The notes beneath the pieces are model-generated. The model ran no database searches, had not been told where the DNA came from, and was given only the letters and a program-made list of their open reading frames with translations. Positions 9,935 through 16,742 of a DNA stretch of 64,000 nt are shown here, piece after piece. The stretch covers positions 1 through 64,000 of the forward strand of contig NZ_LLEI02000016.1 of the NCBI RefSeq assembly GCF_001399455.2, given 5' to 3'. Source of the DNA: Vibrio bivalvicida. Lineage in GTDB: Bacteria > Pseudomonadota > Gammaproteobacteria > Enterobacterales > Vibrionaceae. Position 1 is the stretch's first letter. Every line of letters starts with the position of its first letter. The translations under genes were made by a program, and so were the position numbers.

Positions 9935-10834
9935 ATGCGTGCAGATGACTTAATCCTATTTTCTCAAGTAGTAGAACTGGGTAGTTTTAGCAAAGTTGCT
10001 GAGATAAATGACCTTACAAATTCGGTAGTTAGCAAAAGAATAGCAAGGCTAGAGGAACAGCTGGGAGTTCAGCTATTATATCGAACAACGCGCAAATTAA
10101 CGTTAACAGAAGCGGGTAAAGCGTTAACGCATGGTGCTAAAAACGTGAAGCAAGCCGCTCAGGAGGCTATGGACGCAGTTTCAGGCTATGGCGAGAATGT
10201 CAGCGGTCATATTAAAATGTCAGTACCTACAATATCGGGGGATCTGATATTGGCCGATGCGGTGGCAGAATTTTGTAATTCGCACCCTGGGTTATCTGTA
10301 GATATGTCGCTTGATAATCGTTTTGTCGATTTGGTTGAAGGGGGTTATGACCTAGTAATAAGAACAGGTTATCTTGAAGATTCAAGTTTAATTGCTCGAC
10401 ATATTCTCGATTCACAATGGGTGGTATGTGCGTCTCCTTCCTACATTGCGAGAAATGGTAAGCCGATAGAACCACAAGACCTCGAACAACATAACTGTCT
10501 TCAATATGCCTACCAAACAACGGGGGCGAGTGAGTGGGAATTTAAAGCAAAAGATGACAACTACATTGTTAAAGTGGCAGGTTCCTTTTCTACGGATAAT
10601 GCTACTGCTTTAAGAAAAGCAGCGCTAGGAGGACACGGAATCGCTTATGTTCCAAGATGTTTGGTCTATCACGACATACGTAATGGCCAACTAGTGGACA
10701 TATTTCCAGAGCAAGTGGGGAAAAAGCTTGGCATCTACGCGGTTTATCCATTTACTCGCCAACCACCGAATAAAGTTAAGTTACTTATAGAACATATTCG
10801 TACCCGATACCTTGCCATTTCACATTACTTTTGA
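9935..10834 (+). CDS. LysR-family transcriptional regulator, probable lactate regulator
   Basis: 299 residues. An N-terminal winged helix-turn-helix lies at about 1-60 (LILFSQVVELGSFSKVAE then SVVSKRIARLEEQLG), followed by a substrate-binding domain at about 90-295. It belongs to the branch close to DsdC/AaeR-like regulators. It is divergent from lldP, the classical arrangement for a regulator of the adjacent operon; that it senses lactate is inference. No clear ribosome site precedes the ATG. Its 3' end overlaps the convergent 171-residue gene by 10 bases. Confidence 0.88.
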   Translation: MRADDLILFSQVVELGSFSKVAEINDLTNSVVSKRIARLEEQLGVQLLYRTTRKLTLTEAGKALTHGAKNVKQAAQEAMDAVSGYGENVSGHIKMSVPTISGDLILADAVAEFCNSHPGLSVDMSLDNRFVDLVEGGYDLVIRTGYLEDSSLIARHILDSQWVVCASPSYIARNGKPIEPQDLEQHNCLQYAYQTTGASEWEFKAKDDNYIVKVAGSFSTDNATALRKAALGGHGIAYVPRCLVYHDIRNGQLVDIFPEQVGKKLGIYAVYPFTRQPPNKVKLLIEHIRTRYLAISHYF

Positions 10835-11340
10835 CCTGTGCGAGTGAGGAGAGGTTCTGATGAATGACATACAAAGTTGCTATCTTCACTTTCACTTTTG
10901 TTGAATAAATAAAGGTATTGCCCATCAACGTAGTAATTCACATCTATGGAAAACCCTTCTAGCCTGTCGATGTGGTTTACGAAAACACCGACATCATTAG
11001 GCTTAATGGCCCACATAATCTTTTCATAGACCATCTTCAACTCACTATCTGACAGTTTGTAGTTAACCGTGTAAGCAACTTCAAAAGAACGTTGCGCACC
11101 GCTACGGAGATAAACATCGCCACTATGATACTGAGTCATCATGTTGCCAGAGGTAAAGAACAGGGTATGTGTTTCATCTATCGCCAGGTACTCATTGAAT
11201 GAAGCTCGAAGAAAGTGACTTTTGCTTTCTGAACAAATCCAACGTGTTCCAGCAAGCCTACTGTCATCATGTTGTGTTTTTAAGAAAAAAGATACCGTGA
11301 GTGAAGTGACGAGCGCTAGAACTATAGTAATTAGTTGCAT
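10825..11340 (-). CDS. Membrane-anchored periplasmic partner of the ToxR-like regulator (ToxS/VtrC-like)
   Basis: 171 residues. One N-terminal transmembrane helix (about 3-20) is followed by a periplasmic domain rich in predicted beta strands. Cys36 and Cys158 are the only cysteines in that domain and could form a disulfide. The start overlaps the end of the winged-helix regulator by 10 bases, so the two are translationally coupled. Architecture, size and overlap match ToxS, TcpH and especially VtrC, which protect or complete the periplasmic sensor domain of their partner (VtrA/VtrC bind bile salts). I cannot show sequence homology to any one of them. Confidence 0.6.
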   Translation of the reverse strand: MQLITIVLALVTSLTVSFFLKTQHDDSRLAGTRWICSESKSHFLRASFNEYLAIDETHTLFFTSGNMMTQYHSGDVYLRSGAQRSFEVAYTVNYKLSDSELKMVYEKIMWAIKPNDVGVFVNHIDRLEGFSIDVNYYVDGQYLYLFNKSESEDSNFVCHSSEPLLTRTGQK

Positions 11341-12167
11341 TCACTTTTCCTTTGAATCGCTATCTTGTTTAAAACTTCAGCCAGAGTATCTTCCTTAGTC
11401 GAAAACTGGCGATAAGATTGGTTATCTATAGGGCTTTGTGTGAACACGAACATTTTTGCGGCGAGACGGCTTTCATCGTATAGAGAGCGATAAACTCTTA
11501 AATAGACATTGGTCGCACACTGTCTAAAGTGGCGGCTATCTAATCCTTCTACAACCTTGGTTATATCAAATACTTCACCACTAACATTGTTAAAATAAAG
11601 GGTTAGCTGGCCAATCTCGAGCTTAGTGTAATCGCTTGTATCCATAAAGTTTGGCATTGATGGCGATAGAAAAAGGTCGCATGCCGTGAGTAACATTAAG
11701 TTAGCGAAAACAACAAATAGCGCAGCTTTTGCTCCAGTCGTCACGCCGCAGGTCCCAATTCGATCAACCCAACGTGATTTATCTTTGGCAGCCATTGGTG
11801 CTTTCACCACGCCATTGTCGATGCTTGAAGGAGGAGTGCCGATATTTGCAGGTGAGTTGACACAGGGTAAGGTCAAATAGTAGCCCATTTTGCTCACTGT
11901 TTTAATTTCAATGTTTTTAGCTTTAAGAGAAATCAACGCTCTTCTTAACTCTGAAATAACATTGGTGAGCGCTTGGTCGGTGACAACACGCCCGTGCCAG
12001 CATACTTCGTAGATCTTCTCTCTTTTGACTGGAGTGCCGTGATTTTCAATCAACAGGTTGAAAACATCGAATGTTAACGGACGTAACTCTATTGAGTGGC
12101 CAGTGTTATTGCGTAGCGTCCTTGAAGAAGTGTCCAATTGCAAATTGGATAGTGTGACTATGTTCAT
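11331..12167 (-). CDS. ToxR-like transmembrane winged-helix transcriptional regulator
   Basis: 278 residues. The cytoplasmic N-terminus (about 5-100) is an OmpR/PhoB-type winged helix, with ELRPLTFDVFNLLIENHG and the recognition region VTDQALTNVISELRRAL. A polar linker (100-145), one transmembrane helix (about 146-167) and a periplasmic domain (168-278) follow. Periplasmic Cys217 and Cys277 could form a disulfide as in ToxR. This is the layout of ToxR, TcpP, CadC and VtrA, which bind DNA while still in the membrane. It is co-translated with the 171-residue partner and divergent from an outer-membrane protein gene, a typical ToxR-type target. The signal sensed is unknown. Confidence 0.8.
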   Translation of the reverse strand: MNIVTLSNLQLDTSSRTLRNNTGHSIELRPLTFDVFNLLIENHGTPVKREKIYEVCWHGRVVTDQALTNVISELRRALISLKAKNIEIKTVSKMGYYLTLPCVNSPANIGTPPSSIDNGVVKAPMAAKDKSRWVDRIGTCGVTTGAKAALFVVFANLMLLTACDLFLSPSMPNFMDTSDYTKLEIGQLTLYFNNVSGEVFDITKVVEGLDSRHFRQCATNVYLRVYRSLYDESRLAAKMFVFTQSPIDNQSYRQFSTKEDTLAEVLNKIAIQRKSECN

Positions 12168-12441
12168 TACAACAACTTAAACATTATGCCCGCGATCTTA
12201 GCGAAGCGATTCTTACCTGAAAGCGAATTAGTGTATAAGTTGAGTGTATAAAATCAACGATTGGATTTATAAAATTAATCACACAGAAATATTTGCAATA
12301 AAAACAATTACATGAAAAATTGTGAAATAGTTCATGTTTTACATACAGGCTAATATGAGAGAAATTTTTGGTTGCCATTAAGTTTTTTGGTTGCTGGGTG
12401 GTTACTGTGACGACTTCTTGCAATCACATAATAAAGAAACT

Positions 12442-13038
12442 ATGAAAAAACTAATTTTAGCAACAATGATCTTCTCTTCTTTCGCTTCTGCTCAGGATTT
12501 TGGTGGGTTTTATATAGGGGCGGGTGTTGGTTCTACAAACTTTGAAGATGATGGCTATACATCAGATATGCAAAAAGTCGTGTCAGAGCTTTACAATGAC
12601 TCTTCCATTACCGCCAGCAACAATATTGATGGCCAAACATACAAGCTGATCGCAGGGTATATGTTTAACCGAGTTGTAGGTATAGAGGCGCAGTATACCA
12701 AGTATGCCCCAATTAAAATAACAGACTCGAAGTCTTTGTTTAATCATGAACAACGTTATTCTTCATATACCTTTTCGGCGAATGTTGGTTATACATTTGA
12801 CAATGGTCTAAGACCATTTGGTACTGCTGGTTTAGGTAGCATTGATCTCGATGAGTCTGGATCTGAAGCCGGTGGAGCAATTAGACTCGGTGTTGGGCTA
12901 GAATACTATATTCCACAGGTAGAAGGGCTTTCATTTCGAGCTGCGTATGAGGTTGATAGTTTTGTTTTGGACTTCAATGGTAAGGAATATAATCAATCTA
13001 TAGGAAGCTTCTACGCGTCGGCAAGTTACAAATTCTAA
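12442..13038 (+). CDS. Outer-membrane beta-barrel protein, tandem copy 1
   Basis: 198 residues from the ATG at 12442. A signal peptide (MKKLILATMIFSSFASA, cleavage before QDFGG) is followed by alternating strands such as GFYIGAGVGSTNF and SFYASASYKF; the C-terminal Phe is the usual BAM recognition residue. Size and pattern fit the eight-stranded OmpA-like/porin-like barrels (OMP_b-brl). The protein is identical to that of copy 2 at 13735. It is divergent from the ToxR-like regulator, which is a plausible controller. A weak ribosome site (AAAGAAAC) precedes the ATG. Its role is unknown; small barrels of this type often act in adhesion, envelope stability or stress. Confidence 0.85.
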   Translation: MKKLILATMIFSSFASAQDFGGFYIGAGVGSTNFEDDGYTSDMQKVVSELYNDSSITASNNIDGQTYKLIAGYMFNRVVGIEAQYTKYAPIKITDSKSLFNHEQRYSSYTFSANVGYTFDNGLRPFGTAGLGSIDLDESGSEAGGAIRLGVGLEYYIPQVEGLSFRAAYEVDSFVLDFNGKEYNQSIGSFYASASYKF

Positions 13039-13057
13039 GCGTATTGTAAATAAAAAT

Positions 13058-13083
13058 CCGACGCATCCTTGCGTCGGCTTTTC
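13058..13083 (+). terminator. Terminator of outer-membrane gene copy 1
   Basis: Stem CCGACGC/GCGTCGG with loop ATCCTT, followed by CTTTT. A base change at 13057 removes one pair compared with copy 2. Confidence 0.85.
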
Positions 13084-13084
13084 G

Positions 13085-13682
13085 TTTCGGCGGCCAAGCC
13101 GAACTAGGTTTAGAGCCGGGATATTGGTCAGTTATCGTCGATAGTAAAAGGTAATTATTACAATCCGTATTTAATTTTCGATTTTCTAGACAAAAACTGC
13201 TGGTGCGGAAGTTTTTGAGCAGGAGTTAGGAGAGCATACGGCAGATTTTCAGCAAAGAGCTGTGGAGCGAAAAGCGTGACACACACAGGTAAATAGCCTT
13301 TCGGGCATTGGTATCCCAAAGAGATGGCCAAAATGCAGGTTCTGAGCATCGTAAACTTTATTTACGGCCAAGATAAGCGATGTCAACCTATAAAACAGTT
13401 AAATATCAATCTCACTTAGTTTGTGGAGGGATTTAGTTCCTTAGATGATGCCAAGACTTGGGACTGCACGGTTAAAAGAATACAAGGCTGTATCAAGAAT
13501 GTGAAACATCACCAAAGTATAACAGTGAGCCCAGCTCAATGTGGGGCAAGTTTATCTCCAAGAGCAGCCAATTAATCCTGAGGGCTAGAGTCGACAAATG
13601 CGGCACTGGAGCTTGTTCTTAAAGCCGAAAAACCAATTTTGTCAACACAGTGTAACATTTACGACCGCTTTATTGAAAAGCA
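13085..13682. other. Non-coding spacer between the two outer-membrane gene copies
   Basis: About 600 bases with many stops in all frames. A 63-codon frame on the minus strand (13158-13349) has no ribosome site or recognisable protein. I see no transposase remnant, terminal inverted repeat or clear attC site. It may be the decayed remains of sequence captured when the copies arose. Confidence 0.5.
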
Positions 13683-13734
13683 GTTGTTGGGTGATTAGAG
13701 TGACGACTTCTTGCAAACACATAATAAAGAAACT

Positions 13735-14331
13735 ATGAAAAAACTAATTTTAGCAACAATGATCTTCTCTTCTTTCGCTTCTGCTCAGGATTTTGGTGGG
13801 TTTTATATAGGGGCGGGTGTTGGTTCTACAAACTTTGAAGATGATGGCTATACATCAGATATGCAAAAAGTCGTGTCAGAGCTTTACAATGACTCTTCCA
13901 TTACCGCCAGCAACAATATTGATGGCCAAACATACAAGCTGATCGCAGGGTATATGTTTAACCGAGTTGTAGGTATAGAGGCGCAGTATACCAAGTATGC
14001 CCCAATTAAAATAACAGACTCGAAGTCTTTGTTTAATCATGAACAACGTTATTCTTCATATACCTTTTCGGCGAATGTTGGTTATACATTTGACAATGGT
14101 CTAAGACCATTTGGTACTGCTGGTTTAGGTAGCATTGATCTCGATGAGTCTGGATCTGAAGCCGGTGGAGCAATTAGACTCGGTGTTGGGCTAGAATACT
14201 ATATTCCACAGGTAGAAGGGCTTTCATTTCGAGCTGCGTATGAGGTTGATAGTTTTGTTTTGGACTTCAATGGTAAGGAATATAATCAATCTATAGGAAG
14301 CTTCTACGCGTCGGCAAGTTACAAATTCTAA
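13735..14331 (+). CDS. Outer-membrane beta-barrel protein, tandem copy 2
   Basis: 198 residues, the same protein as copy 1 at 12442 and, as far as can be read, the same nucleotide sequence from ATG to stop. Only the flanks differ: the upstream 52 bases have five changes, so promoter or leader activity may differ, and its terminator has a longer stem (GCCGACGC/GCGTCGGC plus TTTTT). Signal peptide, barrel strands and terminal Phe are as in copy 1. It is convergent with the ABC ATPase gene. Two copies may raise dosage or allow separate control of one porin-like protein. Confidence 0.85.
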   Translation: MKKLILATMIFSSFASAQDFGGFYIGAGVGSTNFEDDGYTSDMQKVVSELYNDSSITASNNIDGQTYKLIAGYMFNRVVGIEAQYTKYAPIKITDSKSLFNHEQRYSSYTFSANVGYTFDNGLRPFGTAGLGSIDLDESGSEAGGAIRLGVGLEYYIPQVEGLSFRAAYEVDSFVLDFNGKEYNQSIGSFYASASYKF

Positions 14332-14346
14332 GCGTATTGCAAATAA

Positions 14347-14376
14347 AAAGCCGACGCATCCTTGCGTCGGCTTTTT
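14347..14376 (+). terminator. Terminator of outer-membrane gene copy 2
   Basis: Stem AAAGCCGACGC paired with GCGTCGGCTTT, loop ATCCTT, then a T run. On the minus strand it could also serve the ABC ATPase gene, though that gene's stop lies on the other side at 14408. Confidence 0.85.
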
Positions 14377-14407
14377 GTTTCGGCGGCCAAACCGAACTAA
14401 TGAAAGC

Positions 14408-16030
14408 TTAGGCTGCTTCGGTTGATTCTTCCAAATCAAATGATGCAGCGATAAGTTTTTTGGTGTAATCACTTTGAGGATTATGGAATATTTCGTCTGC
14501 TGTACCTTGTTCCATTACTTCCCCTTTTTGCATCACAAGTACACGATCTGATAGTGCTTTTACGACACTTAAGTCATGACTTATGAACAAGAAACCGATG
14601 TTGTGCTTGTTTTGAAGATCTTTAAGAAGATCGATAACTGTTAGCTGCACTGACCGGTCTAACGCTGATGTTGGCTCATCAAGCAAAATGAATGAAGGCT
14701 CAAGAATCAATGCTCGCGCGATAGCAATTCGTTGGCGCTGACCACCAGAAAACTCATGTGGGTAGCGGTTGATTGAGTGTGGATCTAAGCGCACTTCATC
14801 TAGTGCTTTTCGTGCTCTAGCCATACGCTCTGAACGTGTCAACTGTGGTTGGTGAACGGTCAGTGCTTCGGTAATGATGTCTCCAACTGTCATACGTGGC
14901 GACAGAGAACCATACGGATCTTGGAATACCATTTGGATGTCTTTTTTCAACTCGAAACGTTGTTTTTCTGACAGTTGACTAACATCTTGTTGTTTAAACT
15001 CGATATGACCTGTTGAAGGGAGCAAGCCAATCAAGGCGCGACCTAGAGTAGATTTGCCTGAACCAGATTCGCCTACAATACCTAGTGTTTCCCCTTGTTT
15101 CAGTTCTAGCGAGATGCCTTTCACCGCTTCAAAATACTCATTACGGTGCGGCAGAAAATGAGATTTAGTCAGGAACTTAACCCGTATATCGTTGGCTTTA
15201 AGTAGCTGCGGTGCCATCTCTTCTATTGGATCTTTGCTACCTTTGGGAATTGAGTTAATCAGCATCTGAGTATATTCATGCTTCGGTTCGGCGAATAGCT
15301 CGTCACATTGGCCTTGCTCTACCACGTCCCCTTTACACATAACGATCACGCGATCTGCGAGGTGTTTAACGACACCGAGATCGTGTGTAATGAAGAGTAT
15401 AGACATGCCCATCTTCGCTTGAATCTCTTTAATGAGATTGAGAACTTCAGCCTGAACTGTCACATCAAGTGCAGTGGTGGGCTCATCTGCAATCAAGATA
15501 TCTGGTTCATTGATCAGCGCCATTGCTATCATAATGCGTTGCAACTGACCACCAGAGAACTCATGCGGATATTTGGTATAGGCTTGCTTAGGGTTTGGTA
15601 GATGGACTAAGTCAAAAAGATCAAGAACTCGCTGTTTTGCCTGAGATCGAGTCACACTACGATGGCACATGATTGCCTCTGCAACTTGAATTCCAACACG
15701 CATAAATGGATTGAGCGAGGTCATAGGCTCTTGAAAAATCATACCAATTCGATCACCGCGAATACGTTGCATCTCTTTCTCTGATTTATCTAACAACTCG
15801 TCATTTTCAAACTCAATACTAGATCGCGAATCAACAATGGCATTGTTTGGCAAAAGCTGCATTAGTGCATTGGTGGACACCGACTTGCCGCTACCCGACT
15901 CGCCAACTATTGCAAGGGTTTCACCTTGTAGCAGGTCGAAGCTTACATTTTTTACCGCGTCTACAATTCCATCGTTGGTGGTAAAACTTACGCAGAGGTT
16001 TTTAACCTTAAGAATAGGCATCTGTGACAT
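14408..16030 (-). CDS. Dual ABC ATPase of peptide transporter family (YejF-like)
   Basis: 540 residues made of two complete ATPase halves (about 5-260 and 275-530). Each has a Walker A motif GESGSGKS, a signature (EFSGGQLQR in the first, EFSGGQRQR in the second), a Walker B motif (ADEPTTALD, LDEPTSALD) and the C-terminal oligopeptide-type extension with YTQMLINSIP. This is the fused DppD-DppF arrangement of YejF, which powers uptake of peptides and microcin C through YejB/YejE. AAGGAT precedes the ATG. No permease or binding-protein gene is adjacent; it is preceded only by a small TPR-like gene 12 bases upstream. The permeases must be encoded elsewhere, or the ATPase serves another carrier. 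Confidence 0.88.
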   Translation of the reverse strand: MSQMPILKVKNLCVSFTTNDGIVDAVKNVSFDLLQGETLAIVGESGSGKSVSTNALMQLLPNNAIVDSRSSIEFENDELLDKSEKEMQRIRGDRIGMIFQEPMTSLNPFMRVGIQVAEAIMCHRSVTRSQAKQRVLDLFDLVHLPNPKQAYTKYPHEFSGGQLQRIMIAMALINEPDILIADEPTTALDVTVQAEVLNLIKEIQAKMGMSILFITHDLGVVKHLADRVIVMCKGDVVEQGQCDELFAEPKHEYTQMLINSIPKGSKDPIEEMAPQLLKANDIRVKFLTKSHFLPHRNEYFEAVKGISLELKQGETLGIVGESGSGKSTLGRALIGLLPSTGHIEFKQQDVSQLSEKQRFELKKDIQMVFQDPYGSLSPRMTVGDIITEALTVHQPQLTRSERMARARKALDEVRLDPHSINRYPHEFSGGQRQRIAIARALILEPSFILLDEPTSALDRSVQLTVIDLLKDLQNKHNIGFLFISHDLSVVKALSDRVLVMQKGEVMEQGTADEIFHNPQSDYTKKLIAASFDLEESTEAA

Positions 16031-16042
16031 CGTACATCCTTA

Positions 16043-16537
16043 TTAATTTATAGTGTGTGAGCTTTCCATAGCGGAGTTATATTGCTTGAGCGTCGAAAAA
16101 TAATGGTGAGCTTTTTGTACATGTTCGAATTCCAGCATCCATTGAGCGCTGCGTTGAGCACTACAAAAAGCCCCCATATGACGCAATAAATCGTCACACT
16201 GATTTTGTATAATATGTTGGGTGGCATGAACCAAATCGAATGATTCAATTGAAACAAATTGAAGCTGAGCATAGGTCTGGTTTAGCAGGTTGAACGCTTG
16301 CCGATGTTGCCCCATCTTATTGAGAATTTCAGACTGAGAAACCGCTGCGTCACGCAAGCCCGTGACTAGACAGCTAAACTGACAAGGTTTGGTCTGATTA
16401 TCTATCAGCGCAACTTGCAAGTGAGAAGGTAGGTGACTTAGCACGAGTTCGTATAGGTAATGTGCTTCTGGCCAGTGACCTTGTTCTAGCAATTGCTCTG
16501 CTTTTAGATAATGTGTCCAGCATTGCTGCAAATCCAT
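16043..16537 (-). CDS. Small helical, TPR-like protein of unknown function
   Basis: About 164 residues from the ATG at 16537, preceded by GGAG at 9 bases; a TTG six bases upstream is less likely. The sequence is wholly helical, with TPR-like pairs (YLKAEQLLEQGHWPEAHYLYELVL near the start and NKMGQHRQAFNLLNQTYAQL in the middle). There is no signal peptide or membrane helix, so it is likely cytoplasmic. It lies 12 bases before the dual ABC ATPase and is surely co-transcribed with it. I do not recognise a named family; similar small proteins of unknown function occur in other Vibrio genomes as far as I recall. Confidence 0.7.
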   Translation of the reverse strand: MDLQQCWTHYLKAEQLLEQGHWPEAHYLYELVLSHLPSHLQVALIDNQTKPCQFSCLVTGLRDAAVSQSEILNKMGQHRQAFNLLNQTYAQLQFVSIESFDLVHATQHIIQNQCDDLLRHMGAFCSAQRSAQWMLEFEHVQKAHHYFSTLKQYNSAMESSHTIN

Positions 16538-16594
16538 GTCCAAATACTCCGCTGTTTAATACTCGCCCTATTTAAATGCAATTTATTATCCAAT

Positions 16595-16613
16595 GCAAAT
16601 GGTTATCATTTAA
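16595..16613. promoter_or_regulatory. Possible Fur-like box in the divergent promoter region
   Basis: The 19 bases GCAAATGGTTATCATTTAA match the classical Fur consensus at about 12 positions by my count. They lie between two direct copies of TTTAAATGC (16571-16579 and 16609-16617), between the TPR-like gene and the Lon-like gene. Such matches arise by chance in AT-rich DNA. Confidence 0.25.
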
Positions 16614-16742
16614 ATGCTGGCTATTTAGATGTAAATGATTAAAAAGTGAGCGGTTGAACGTGATTTGGCTGTAAGTCACTAAAACTTAAACAAATGTAGC
16701 CTAAACTAGCTTTAAGAAAACAATAACTACAAGGATAGAGTG

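Larger units (their letters stand above)
12390..13106 (+). repeat. Direct repeat, copy 1 (outer-membrane gene with flanks)
   Basis: This 717-base block matches 13683-14399 with no gaps (offset 1293). Reading both by eye, the 597-base coding part shows no difference, while I count 5 differences in the 52 bases upstream and 4 in the 68 bases downstream, including the terminator. Confidence 0.9.
13683..14399 (+). repeat. Direct repeat, copy 2 (outer-membrane gene with flanks)
   Basis: Ungapped match to 12390-13106. The homology begins at GTTGTTGGG and ends at CCGAACTA on both sides, with all visible differences outside the coding region. Confidence 0.9.

Noticed and set aside
12184..12423. 79-codon minus-strand frame in the regulator/barrel gap
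   Set aside because: It covers the promoter region of both genes, has an AT-driven composition and no ribosome site.
13158..13349. 63-codon minus-strand frame in the spacer between barrel copies
   Set aside because: No ribosome site, no family and a random-looking sequence.
13620..13700. Possible integron attC site before barrel copy 2 (GTTGGGT next to Vibrio-like repeats)
   Set aside because: The matching left arm and the long imperfect palindrome of an attC site could not be found; the same bases occur upstream of copy 1 as part of the repeat.
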